Assembly: GCA_036788835.1 (NCBI GenBank)
Contig: DAIQMR010000016.1
Coordinates: 1 to 49,645, forward strand
Length of the DNA: 49,645 nt
Direction: 5' to 3'
Origin: JALCSJ01 sp036788835
GTDB taxonomy: Bacteria > Bacillota > Negativicutes > Acidaminococcales > Acidaminococcaceae
Shown: one piece after another, positions 35,078-42,567 of the stretch
Layout: each line of letters opens with the position of its first letter
Numbering within the stretch: position 1 is the first letter of the stretch
Notes under the pieces: model-generated
What the model saw: the letters and a program-made list of their open reading frames with translations, nothing else
Database searches by the model: none
What the model was told of the DNA's origin: nothing
Program-made: the position numbers and the translations under genes

Positions 35078-35095
35078 GTGCAAGAAATCTTGCAC
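35078..35095. promoter_or_regulatory. Perfect inverted repeat in the hup leader
   Basis: GTGCAAG (35078-35084) and CTTGCAC (35089-35095) flank AAAT. It sits downstream of the likely -10 box, so it could be an operator or an RNA hairpin in the 5' untranslated region of hup. Confidence 0.5.
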
Positions 35096-35123
35096 AAATA
35101 AAAAATGCAAGGGGGATTTTATT

Positions 35124-35402
35124 GTGAACAAAAGTGATTTAATTGCTGAAATCGCAAAGAAGTCTGGTTTAACCAAGAAGGATGCAGAAAAATCTTTGTC
35201 CGCTTTTATTGACACTGTAAAAGCAACAGTTGCCAAGAAAAAGAAAGTTCAATTGATTGGTTTTGGTACCTTCGAAGCTCGCACTCGTAAAGCTCGTAAT
35301 GGTAAGAACCCTCGTACCGGCGAAACCATTAAAATCGCGAAAGCTAACGTTCCTGCTTTCAAAGCTGGCAAAGCTTTCAAAGATGCTGTTAACAAGAGAT
35401 AA
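35124..35402 (+). CDS. hup: DNA-binding protein HU
   Basis: HU is the abundant histone-like DNA-bending protein. From the GTG at 35124 the protein has 92 residues, the normal size. AAGGGGGA lies 7-8 bp upstream of this codon; a longer in-frame form from 35073 would cover the leader hairpin and is rejected. The signature GFGTFEARTRKARNGKNPRTGETIKI (about 47-72) is the DNA-binding arm. The codon pattern is unusually uniform, as expected for a highly expressed gene. It lies between mazG and divIC and has its own strong terminator. Confidence 0.97.
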   Translation: MNKSDLIAEIAKKSGLTKKDAEKSLSAFIDTVKATVAKKKKVQLIGFGTFEARTRKARNGKNPRTGETIKIAKANVPAFKAGKAFKDAVNKR

Positions 35403-35415
35403 TTTTTACAATAAG

Positions 35416-35451
35416 AAACAACCTGCTGCGGAAGTAGCGGGTTGTTTTTTT
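35416..35451 (+). terminator. Terminator after hup
   Basis: AAACAACCTGCT (35416-35427) pairs with AGCGGGTTGTTT (35436-35447), with one G-U pair, and runs into a T-tract. Confidence 0.88.
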
Positions 35452-35520
35452 GTGAGGAATAGTATAATATTTACTAGAGAAAAGCAAATGTAGCAGAGAG
35501 AAAACAAGGAGGGGAGCAGA

Positions 35521-35856
35521 GTGCGTAAAAGCAAAAAAACAGTTCATTATTTTAAAGTTATCCTCCTAGTAATTATAGCTTTGTTTTTAGTGCGGGTTGC
35601 TCAGCAAGGCTATACCCTTTATCGAGTCCATAGAGAAACAATTAAGACAGAAGCTAAAGTGAAAGCCTTGGAAGAAGAAAAGGCGGCTTTGGAAAAAGAG
35701 AAAGCAAGTCTGGGAGATATTAATTATATAGAAAAAATTGCCAGGGAAGATCAGAACATGGTAAAGAAAAATGAGATTCCCTTGTTCATCATAGATGACA
35801 AAGACAAGGATAAATCCCAAAGTAAACAGCAGGAGAAAAATAACGCCCAAAAGTAG
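35521..35856 (+). CDS. divIC: Septum formation initiator, DivIC/FtsB family
   Basis: A 111-residue single-pass cell division protein. It has a short basic cytoplasmic N-terminus, a TM segment at about 12-28, a coiled coil rich in Glu/Lys/Ala (about 38-62) and the family's compact C-terminal part (INYIEKIAREDQNMVKKNEIP, about 65-85). It forms the FtsB/FtsL/FtsQ-type divisome complex. GTG start, with AAGGAGGGG about 5-6 bp ahead. A TATAAT at 35463-35468 may be its -10. Position before the S1-domain gene is that of divIC before yabR in Bacillus. Confidence 0.9.
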   Translation: MRKSKKTVHYFKVILLVIIALFLVRVAQQGYTLYRVHRETIKTEAKVKALEEEKAALEKEKASLGDINYIEKIAREDQNMVKKNEIPLFIIDDKDKDKSQSKQQEKNNAQK

Positions 35857-35863
35857 ATATTTC

Positions 35864-35893
35864 TTGACTTTACATTGAGGCCAAAGGTATAAT
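35864..35893 (+). promoter_or_regulatory. Promoter for the S1-domain gene
   Basis: TTGACT (35864-35869) and TATAAT (35888-35893) are 18 bp apart, 40 bp before the ATG. Strong resemblance to the vegetative consensus. Confidence 0.75.
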
Positions 35894-35932
35894 AACTTCT
35901 ATAATATAGTTTAAGGAGGATTTCTTGAATTT

Positions 35933-36346
35933 ATGGCTTTAGAAGTTGGTGCAGTGGTAGATGGTGTTGTAACAGGGATTACTAATTTCGGTGCCTTTGT
36001 GCAACTACCTGAGGGAAAAGTTGGCTTGATTCATATTTCAGAAGTGTCTAATGTATTTGTAAAGGACGTTCATGAGTTTCTGAAGGACCAGCAAAAAGTA
36101 ACAGTGAAAGTAGTTTCCATTGATCCCAATGGAAAAGTGGGTCTTTCCCTAAAAGCCTTAATGCCTGAAATCAAACCTCCTAAGCGGCCCATGGAAAAGA
36201 GACAGCTTCAGGCGGAAAAAGTTGCTCCTGCCAGTTTTGAGGACAAACTATCTAAGTTCCTCAAGGACAGTGACGACAGACTTTTGGATTTAAAACGGAA
36301 TACGGAGTCCAAACGTGGCGGTCGCGGAGCCCGGCGGGGAGATTAG
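35933..36346 (+). CDS. S1 RNA-binding domain protein (YabR-like)
   Basis: A 137-residue protein with one S1 domain at about 2-74 (VGAVVDGVVTGITNFGAFVQLPEGKVGLIHISEVS, KVTVKVVSIDPNGKVGLSLKAL) and a basic, low-complexity tail rich in Lys, Arg and Gly at the end (RGGRGARRGD). It resembles Bacillus YabR and general stress protein 13, which bind ribosomes or RNA. It has its own promoter and terminator, so it is regulated apart from divIC and tilS. AAGGAGG precedes the ATG, with an unusually long spacing of about 13 bases. Confidence 0.9.
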   Translation: MALEVGAVVDGVVTGITNFGAFVQLPEGKVGLIHISEVSNVFVKDVHEFLKDQQKVTVKVVSIDPNGKVGLSLKALMPEIKPPKRPMEKRQLQAEKVAPASFEDKLSKFLKDSDDRLLDLKRNTESKRGGRGARRGD

Positions 36347-36357
36347 TTTGTGAGCAT

Positions 36358-36388
36358 AAAAGGTACTTCCTGAGAAGTACCTTTTTTT
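36358..36388 (+). terminator. Terminator after the S1-domain gene
   Basis: AAAAGGTACTT (36358-36368) pairs with AAGTACCTTTT (36375-36385), followed by further T residues. It ends 15 bp before tilS. Confidence 0.9.
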
Positions 36389-36403
36389 ATTCTGAGGTGC
36401 CAT

Positions 36404-37471
36404 ATGAGTAATGTGGAAAAATATTTGGAAGATTTGTTAAAAGCCTGTCCTGCTTGGACAAAGGGCAGTACAATAGTAGTTGCTTGTTCAGGGGGGGCAG
36501 ATTCTCTGGCCCTTGCTGATTTGGCAGGGTATTTGGCACCTGGTATGGATATCAAAGCCTACGTGCTTCATGTAGACCACCATCTGCGGGGAGCGGAAGC
36601 GGAAGCAGATGCCAAACTGGTGGAAGATTTTTGCCATAGAAATCGCCTGGCTTTTAAACGGGTGGATGTTGATGTGAACAAGCTGGTACAAGAAGAGGGC
36701 CTTTCCCTGGAAGAAGGAGCCAGAAAGCTAAGGTATCAGGTTCTGGAGGAGTATCGTAAAGAAGTTGGAGCAACTGCTATTTTCCTTGCCCACCACCGAG
36801 ATGATCAGGCGGAAACGGTTCTCCTTAATCTTGTGCGTGGTACAGGTACCAGGGGAATGCGTGGCATGCTGCCGGTTAATGGTTATCTGGTCAGGCCGTT
36901 TTTGCAGGCTACCAGAAAAGACATGGAAGAATATTGTGCCTGCCGGGAATTAACCTATTGCCAGGACAGCACGAATGATGATATAACATATAAACGCAAT
37001 TGGGTGCGTAAAGAATTGCTGCCTTTTTTGGAAAAGGTCAATCCTAATATTAAGAAACAATTGGCCCAAATGGCCACCCTTGCTGCTGCAGATGAAGAAT
37101 ATCTGGACAAGAAAGCTCAGATGTTTGTAGATGCTTTCGGCAGACAAGTATTTGAAATGTTTGATTTAGGCGTAGGCAAAGAATTTCAAGCTTTGCCTTT
37201 GGCTATTAAAACACGGGTATTGCGTATTGTGCTAACCAAAGCAGGTGGCCGGGAAATCAGCTTTGAACATATTAAAGACTTGCTGGACCTTATAGAAAAA
37301 GGCGTAGGCAATAAGGCTATGGATTTTCCGGGGAAGGCAAGGGTCATCTTCTTAAACAATAGGCTTATGGCCGGCCCAAACAATAATTCACGTTCTGAGG
37401 AACGGCAAAAAAAAATAGATCAAAAGGAGCGCCAACGACATGAATGCAAATCTGGAGAGAGTGCTGATTGA
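36404..37471 (+). CDS. tilS: tRNA(Ile)-lysidine synthase
   Basis: TilS attaches lysine to C34 of the CAU-anticodon tRNA-Ile so that it reads AUA codons. The 355-residue protein has the PP-loop SGGADS at 29-34, the HHRDDQAETVLLNLVRGTGTRGM block near 127-148, and a TilS substrate-binding segment to about 325. It is short: B. subtilis TilS has about 470 residues including a C-terminal domain that seems absent here, as in the short Aquifex form. Its final 32 bp overlap hpt, and the hydrophilic tail after residue 325 may be low-constraint sequence. Confidence 0.94.
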   Translation: MSNVEKYLEDLLKACPAWTKGSTIVVACSGGADSLALADLAGYLAPGMDIKAYVLHVDHHLRGAEAEADAKLVEDFCHRNRLAFKRVDVDVNKLVQEEGLSLEEGARKLRYQVLEEYRKEVGATAIFLAHHRDDQAETVLLNLVRGTGTRGMRGMLPVNGYLVRPFLQATRKDMEEYCACRELTYCQDSTNDDITYKRNWVRKELLPFLEKVNPNIKKQLAQMATLAAADEEYLDKKAQMFVDAFGRQVFEMFDLGVGKEFQALPLAIKTRVLRIVLTKAGGREISFEHIKDLLDLIEKGVGNKAMDFPGKARVIFLNNRLMAGPNNNSRSEERQKKIDQKERQRHECKSGESAD

Positions 37472-37979
37472 TGAAGTGACTTTAAAAAAACGTATTAAGG
37501 AAATGGCGGGGGAGATTAGCAAGGATTACCAAGGGGAAGAACTTTTAGTTATAGGACTGCTAAAGGGAGCTGCCTATTTTCTGACAGAGCTGACCCAATC
37601 TTTAACCGTGCCTACCCAAATTGATTTTATCAGGGCCTCTTCTTACGGAGCAGGGGCAATTAGTTCAGGAAAAGTAAATATTCATTTTGATACATCAAGA
37701 AACATTGCCGGGAAAAATGTTTTGATAGTGGATGACGTTGTGGACACGGGCATTACTTTGGACGAAATCAAAAAACTCTTTTCCCAGCGGAATGCGAAAA
37801 GTATTAAAATCGCTGCTATGCTGGATAAAAAAGAGCGCAGAGTGGTAAAGCTTTTGCCGGACTATCATGGTTTTGTTATTCCTGATGAATTCGTAGTAGG
37901 ATTCGGTCTGGACTATGATGAAGATTATCGTAATCTACCATATGTTGGGGTTTTGAAACGTGAAATATATGAGAAATAA
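37440..37979 (+). CDS. hpt: Hypoxanthine phosphoribosyltransferase
   Basis: Hpt salvages hypoxanthine and guanine with PRPP to IMP and GMP. The 179-residue protein has the PRPP loop VLIVDDVVDTGITLDEI near 98-114 and the purine-binding C-terminal region (PDEFVVGFGLDYDEDYRNLPYVG). It starts inside the end of tilS (32-bp overlap), with AAAGGAG (about 37422-37428) ahead of the ATG. tilS-hpt-ftsH is the same order as in Bacillus. Confidence 0.96.
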   Translation: MNANLERVLIDEVTLKKRIKEMAGEISKDYQGEELLVIGLLKGAAYFLTELTQSLTVPTQIDFIRASSYGAGAISSGKVNIHFDTSRNIAGKNVLIVDDVVDTGITLDEIKKLFSQRNAKSIKIAAMLDKKERRVVKLLPDYHGFVIPDEFVVGFGLDYDEDYRNLPYVGVLKREIYEK

Positions 37980-38027
37980 TAGGAAAACAGTAGAAATTTA
38001 TTTTTAAATGTATTATTATATAAGCAA

Positions 38028-38047
38028 CTTGGAAGAGGTCTTCTAAG
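38028..38047. other. Imperfect hairpin upstream of ftsH
   Basis: CTTGGAAGA (38028-38036) and TCTTCTAAG (38039-38047) pair with one mismatch across GG, in the 110-bp hpt-ftsH gap. The tail is A-rich, so it is not a terminator; it may influence ftsH message. Confidence 0.35.
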
Positions 38048-38089
38048 TAAAAAAGAATGATTATTTTTTAGCTGAAAAAGGAGTATAAT

Positions 38090-40018
38090 GTGAGTAAATT
38101 TTTTAGAAACGTAGCTTTCTATTTACTTATTATAGTTATAGCTATTTGGGTCATAGATTACTATTCTGCGTCCACGACCACAAAAACGGATATCAGTTAT
38201 AGCAATTTTATGAAACAAGTGCAGCAGGACGATGTTAAATCCGTCACCATAATTGATAATAATGTTATTAAAGGAAAGCTAAAATCAGGAGCTGATTTTT
38301 CTACTATTGCCCCAAGGGACGACAAGTTGGTAGACACTTTAAGATCTCGTGATGTAGAAATTAAAGCTGAACTGCCTCCTCAACCGCCTTGGTGGACAAC
38401 TTTGCTTTCTTCCGTATTACCTATGCTGCTTATTGTGGGCCTTTGGTTCTTGCTAATGAACAATGCCCAGGGTGGCGGCAGCAAAATGATGTCCTTCGGC
38501 AAAAGCAGGGCCAGACTTTATAATGACGAAAAAGTTAAGGTCACTTTTAAGGACGTGGCCGGAGCTGCCGAAGCCAAGCAGGAATTAGAAGAAGTGGTGG
38601 AATTTTTAAAAAGCCCCAAAAAGTTCAACCTATTGGGCGCAAGAATACCCAAAGGCGTGTTGCTCTTTGGGCCTCCCGGTACAGGCAAGACTTTATTAGC
38701 CAAGGCCGTAGCCGGCGAAGCGGGAGTACCGTTCTTTAGTATCAGCGGTTCCGATTTTGTGGAAATGTTCGTAGGCGTTGGTGCTTCCAGAGTCAGGGAT
38801 TTGTTTGTTCAGGCCAAAAAGAATGCGCCTTGTATCGTCTTCATAGACGAAATCGATGCCGTAGGTAGGCAAAGAGGCGCAGGACTGGGTGGCGGTCACG
38901 ATGAACGTGAGCAGACCTTAAACCAATTGTTGGTTGAGATGGATGGGTTTGGGGCTAACGAAGGAATTATTATGATTGCCGCAACCAACCGTCCCGATAT
39001 TTTGGACCCGGCATTGTTACGCCCGGGTCGTTTCGACAGAACTATTGTAGTGGATAAACCGGATATTAAAGGTCGGGAAGAAATTCTTAAAGTTCACAGC
39101 AAGGGGAAACCTATTAACAAGGATGTGGATTTAGGAGTTTTGGCAAGAAGGACTCCGGGCTTCACAGGAGCGGATTTGAGTAATCTGGTTAATGAGGGTG
39201 CTCTTTTGGCAGCCCGCAACAATGAAACAAGTATTACCATGGGAGACATGGAAGAAGCCGCAGAGCGCGTAATGATGGGACCGGAGAGGAAGAGCCGGGT
39301 CATCAGCGACAATGAGAAACGGTTGACCGCATATCATGAGGGCGGTCATACTCTGGTTGGTATGCTTTTGGACCATACGGATCCTGTCCACAAAGTAACT
39401 ATTATTCCCAGAGGCAGGGCAGGCGGTTATACTTTAAGCCTTCCCAAGGAAGACCGTTATTACGTAACCCGCAGTGAAATGCTGGATGAATTAAAGCTGC
39501 TTTTAGGCGGTCGCGTAGCAGAGTCTTTAGTATTGAAAGAAATTTCCAGCGGTGCCAGCAGCGATTTGCAGCGTGCCACTGAGCTTGCCAGAAAGATGGT
39601 TTGCGAGTATGGCATGAGCGAAACTTTGGGAGCCGTTACTTTTGGCCATAGGCAAGAGCAGGTTTTCCTAGGCAGAGACATTGGCCGGGAAAATGAATAC
39701 AGTGAAAAAGTGGCTGCTCAAATAGACGAGGAGATTCGTAAGTTTATTGACGAAGCTTACAAGGGAACTGTCAAATTGTTAGGGGATAACCTGGACAAGC
39801 TGCATTTAATTGCTGAAGCTTTAATTGAAAGAGAAACATTAGAAGGTCACGAAATAAAAGAATTAATGGATTATGGTCACATTCTCACAAAGGATGAAAC
39901 CAGTGATAAAAAGCCTCCAGAAGAGGGAACTCCGGCACCTATCGGACCGGAAAAGGTTAGGGCAGAGGATGGTCAAAAGGTCCTGGAACCAGTGCCTTCC
40001 CCTGCACCACAATCATAA
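38090..40018 (+). CDS. ftsH: ATP-dependent zinc metalloprotease FtsH
   Basis: FtsH is the membrane-bound AAA protease for quality control of membrane and regulatory proteins. The 642-residue protein has TM1 (about 6-23), an external domain, TM2 (about 102-121), AAA domain with Walker A GPPGTGKT at 194-201 and FIDEIDAVGRQRG, and the M41 peptidase with HEGGH at 416-420 plus a third ligand D492. The usual motif is HEAGH; the Ala to Gly change keeps the ligands. Start is GTG, 6 bp after AAAAGGAG; the ATG overlapping it by one base reads ATG-TGA and is immediately closed. The C-terminal tail is Pro/Glu/Lys-rich. Confidence 0.96.
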   Translation: MSKFFRNVAFYLLIIVIAIWVIDYYSASTTTKTDISYSNFMKQVQQDDVKSVTIIDNNVIKGKLKSGADFSTIAPRDDKLVDTLRSRDVEIKAELPPQPPWWTTLLSSVLPMLLIVGLWFLLMNNAQGGGSKMMSFGKSRARLYNDEKVKVTFKDVAGAAEAKQELEEVVEFLKSPKKFNLLGARIPKGVLLFGPPGTGKTLLAKAVAGEAGVPFFSISGSDFVEMFVGVGASRVRDLFVQAKKNAPCIVFIDEIDAVGRQRGAGLGGGHDEREQTLNQLLVEMDGFGANEGIIMIAATNRPDILDPALLRPGRFDRTIVVDKPDIKGREEILKVHSKGKPINKDVDLGVLARRTPGFTGADLSNLVNEGALLAARNNETSITMGDMEEAAERVMMGPERKSRVISDNEKRLTAYHEGGHTLVGMLLDHTDPVHKVTIIPRGRAGGYTLSLPKEDRYYVTRSEMLDELKLLLGGRVAESLVLKEISSGASSDLQRATELARKMVCEYGMSETLGAVTFGHRQEQVFLGRDIGRENEYSEKVAAQIDEEIRKFIDEAYKGTVKLLGDNLDKLHLIAEALIERETLEGHEIKELMDYGHILTKDETSDKKPPEEGTPAPIGPEKVRAEDGQKVLEPVPSPAPQS

Positions 40019-40037
40019 AATCATCAAGGAAGAAGTT

Positions 40038-40105
40038 AACGTTCTGCCATATCACTACGCTTAGAGGAGTCGAATTTATGTGGTTACGCAGAACGTTTTC
40101 TTTTA
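40038..40105 (+). terminator. Possible terminator between ftsH and birA
   Basis: AACGTTCTGC (40038-40047) and GCAGAACGTT (40088-40097) pair perfectly over 10 bp across a 40-nt loop and are followed by TTCTTTT. The long loop makes it uncertain. Confidence 0.5.
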
Positions 40106-40113
40106 AGTTCAGT

Positions 40114-40140
40114 GTTAACCTTTTAAAACATTAAGTTAAC
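40114..40140. promoter_or_regulatory. BirA-type operator upstream of birA-bioY
   Basis: GTTAAC (40114-40119) and GTTAAC (40135-40140) are separated by 15 bp and lie 14 bp before birA. The B. subtilis bio operator has the same GTTAAC half-sites with the same spacing, as I recall it. A third GTTAAC stands at 40035-40040. The downstream BirA has an HTH domain, so self-repression in response to biotin is the likely function. Confidence 0.65.
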
Positions 40141-40154
40141 GAAAGGACGATAAA

Positions 40155-41150
40155 ATGAGAAACAAAATCTTAAATATCTTGAGAATCAGTGCCCCTGAGC
40201 CGGTGTCCGGAGAAGAGCTGGCTAAAGCCCTCGGCGTGTCCAGAACTGCCGTGTGGAAGAATATCCAAGCCTTGAAGCAAGAAGGCTATGAAATAGAGGC
40301 TATTACGAAAAAAGGTTATGTATTGGCACATGTTCCGGATAAATTATTGCCGGCAGAAATAGCACAAAAATTAAAGACCAAATGGTTGGGCCATGAGCTT
40401 CACTATGTGGATTCGGTAGATTCCACAAATGCCCTATGTAAAATTTATGCTAATAATGGCTGTGCCAACGGAACCCTTTGTGTGGCGGAAGAACAGACAG
40501 GGGGCAGGGGGCGGCTGTCCAGAGGATGGTTCAGTCCCAAGGAGAAGGGACTGTGGTTTTCCGTGGTTTTACAACCACCCTTTTTGCCGGAAGAAGCACC
40601 TAAATGCACTCTTTTAGCGGCAGTAGCAGTGGTGAAGGCTATTAACAGCTACAAAGGTGTCAAGGCAGTTATTAAATGGCCCAATGATATTCTTCTGGAT
40701 GGGAAAAAATTAGTTGGCATATTAACAGAAATGAGTGCGGAATTTGGCCATATCAATTATGTGGTTATCGGCACCGGAATTAATGTTTGCGTGCCCAAAG
40801 AAATGGTTCCTGCGGAATTAAGAGATTCTGCTATCTCCCTGGCGGATAAAGCCCAGGAGCCCATTAATAGGGTGGAACTGCTGGCTAAGGTTTTGGACAA
40901 TATGGAAGGACTCTATGAAATAGTACTGCAGCAAGGTTTTAAACCAATTCTGGCTATGTGGCGGACCTATTCGGCTACTTTGGGAAAAATGGTAAAAGTT
41001 ATTGCTCCGGACGGCACTTATATTGGGAAAGCTTTAGATATAAATGAAGAAGGAATTTTGCTGGTGCAAAAAGCCGATGGAACTATTGCAGAAGTTTTGG
41101 CGGGGGATGTATCAATAAGATCCGCTGCCGGGAAGGGAAAGAAATACTAA
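40155..41150 (+). CDS. birA: Bifunctional biotin operon repressor / biotin-protein ligase
   Basis: BirA activates biotin with ATP and attaches it to carboxylase carrier proteins. The 331-residue protein is the two-function form: a winged helix-turn-helix at about 1-60 (SGEELAKALGVSRTAVWKNIQALKQEGYEI), the ligase core with GGRGR at 116-120 and KWPNDIL from 174, and the C-terminal SH3-like domain (about 275-325). A GTTAAC-N15-GTTAAC operator lies just upstream and bioY, a biotin uptake component, follows after 2 bp, so biotin supply and biotin use are probably controlled together. AAAGGACG precedes the ATG. Confidence 0.96.
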   Translation: MRNKILNILRISAPEPVSGEELAKALGVSRTAVWKNIQALKQEGYEIEAITKKGYVLAHVPDKLLPAEIAQKLKTKWLGHELHYVDSVDSTNALCKIYANNGCANGTLCVAEEQTGGRGRLSRGWFSPKEKGLWFSVVLQPPFLPEEAPKCTLLAAVAVVKAINSYKGVKAVIKWPNDILLDGKKLVGILTEMSAEFGHINYVVIGTGINVCVPKEMVPAELRDSAISLADKAQEPINRVELLAKVLDNMEGLYEIVLQQGFKPILAMWRTYSATLGKMVKVIAPDGTYIGKALDINEEGILLVQKADGTIAEVLAGDVSIRSAAGKGKKY

Positions 41151-41152
41151 TT

Positions 41153-41713
41153 ATGAAAACACGTGAAATGCTGCTTACGGGAATTTTTGCAGGTTTGGTC
41201 ATCCTTAGTTCTTATATAGTGATACCCATTGGACCCGTACCACATAGTTTGCAGCCCTTGGCTGTAATGCTTTGCGGGTTTATTTTGGGACCCAAATATG
41301 GTGCCTTAAGTATTCTTACCTGGATTGTTTTGGGTATTTTGGGCCTGCCGGTTTTCAATCAGGGGCAGGCAGGTATTGCTATGCTGGCAGGACCTACAGG
41401 AGGATTTATTGTTAGCTTTGTTGTAGTGGCTTATCTGGCTGGTTATTTGACCCGTACAAATTATTCGGAAAGTTTTGGAAAAAACTTTTTTTATCTGGCA
41501 CTGACCATGGGTTTGTGCTATATAATCGGGGGGATTGGTTTCAAATTAAGTTTCGCGTATTTTCTGCAAAAACCCATGACTTGGGAAAAAACTTTCATTT
41601 TAGCTATTGCACCTTTTCTACCATTTGATATAATAAAGGCTGCTATGGCAAGCTATCTGGGAGTGCGGATTCGCAGGGCACTCCTCCAGGCGGGCTTGAT
41701 CACAAAAAATTAG
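41153..41713 (+). CDS. bioY: Biotin ECF transporter substrate-binding component
   Basis: BioY is the membrane S-component that captures biotin and works with an ECF energising module (ATPases and EcfT), not present in this window. The 186-residue protein has about six membrane helices. Family blocks include SSYIVIPIGPVPHSLQPLAVMLCGFILGPKYG (about 20-50) and GLPVFNQGQAGIAMLAGPTGGFIVSF (near 64-90). It is 2 bp after birA and 30 bp before coaX, so a biotin-responsive operon is likely. Confidence 0.95.
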   Translation: MKTREMLLTGIFAGLVILSSYIVIPIGPVPHSLQPLAVMLCGFILGPKYGALSILTWIVLGILGLPVFNQGQAGIAMLAGPTGGFIVSFVVVAYLAGYLTRTNYSESFGKNFFYLALTMGLCYIIGGIGFKLSFAYFLQKPMTWEKTFILAIAPFLPFDIIKAAMASYLGVRIRRALLQAGLITKN

Positions 41714-41743
41714 TAAGTACCTGCAAAGGTGGAGGGAAAACAA

Positions 41744-42517
41744 ATGCTAATGGTATTAGACGTAGGCAATACCAATATTGTTGCCGGTGTCCATGATGGG
41801 GAGAAATGGCAGGCTCATTGGAGGCTGTCAAGTAATAGGGCAAGAACCAGCGACGAATTTGGCATACTGCTGGGTAGTATGTTTAATTATAGCGGTGTGA
41901 ATATGAAGGACATTACCGATGTAATTATTTCTACGGTTGTACCACCCCTTCTGGTTCCTTTGTGCAATATGTGCAAAAGATATTTTAACATTACGCCATT
42001 TGTGGTAACTTCCAAAATAAAAACCGGGTTAATTTTAGATTATGATAATCCCAATGAATTGGGTGCTGACCGCATAGTAAATGCTGTGGCTGCACATACT
42101 AAATATAAAGATAAAGGTAATTTGATTATTATTGATTTTGGTACGGCTACGACTTTCTGCGTCTTGCGTTCTTCCGGGGAATATCTGGGCGGAGCTATTG
42201 CTCCCGGAATTGGTATTTCCACGGAAGCCTTATTTCAGAAAGCTGCTAAACTGCCTAGAATTGAATTAGTAAAACCACCTAAGAGCATCTGCCATAATAC
42301 TGTTCAAGCTATGCAGTCAGGGGTAATCTTTGGCTTTGTAGGACAAATGGATGGTATTATAACAAGAATGAAAAAAGAAATGGGCGGCCAGGCTTTTGTA
42401 GTTGCCACAGGCGGGTTTAGCAAACTAATGGCTTCCGAATCAAAACTTGTGGATGTGGTAGAACCTTTCTTGACATTAGACGGATTAAAAATTTTGCACG
42501 AGCTTAATAAAAAATAA
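41744..42517 (+). CDS. coaX: Type III pantothenate kinase
   Basis: CoaX phosphorylates pantothenate, the first step of coenzyme A synthesis. The 257-residue protein has the ASKHA-type motifs DVGNTNIVAGVHDG at 5-18, RTSDEFG, GADRIVNAVAAH near 104-115 and IIDFGTATTFCVL near 125-137. The ATG at 41744 is 9 bp after GGTGGAGGG; a GTG at 41729 within that box is rejected. Type III enzymes are not inhibited by CoA. It shares the probable birA-bioY transcript and ends in a strong terminator. Confidence 0.96.
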   Translation: MLMVLDVGNTNIVAGVHDGEKWQAHWRLSSNRARTSDEFGILLGSMFNYSGVNMKDITDVIISTVVPPLLVPLCNMCKRYFNITPFVVTSKIKTGLILDYDNPNELGADRIVNAVAAHTKYKDKGNLIIIDFGTATTFCVLRSSGEYLGGAIAPGIGISTEALFQKAAKLPRIELVKPPKSICHNTVQAMQSGVIFGFVGQMDGIITRMKKEMGGQAFVVATGGFSKLMASESKLVDVVEPFLTLDGLKILHELNKK

Positions 42518-42519
42518 GC

Positions 42520-42550
42520 AAAATGACTCGCTTCAGCGAGTCATTTTTTT
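42520..42550 (+). terminator. Terminator after coaX
   Basis: AAAATGACTCGC (42520-42531) is the exact complement of GCGAGTCATTTT (42536-42547) around TTCA and is followed by more T residues. Confidence 0.92.
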
Positions 42551-42567
42551 AAAGGGGGGTAACTGGT

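Noticed and set aside
40088..40154. Sigma-A promoter within the BirA operator region
   Set aside because: No pair of hexamers with acceptable spacing was convincing; the promoter of birA remains undefined.
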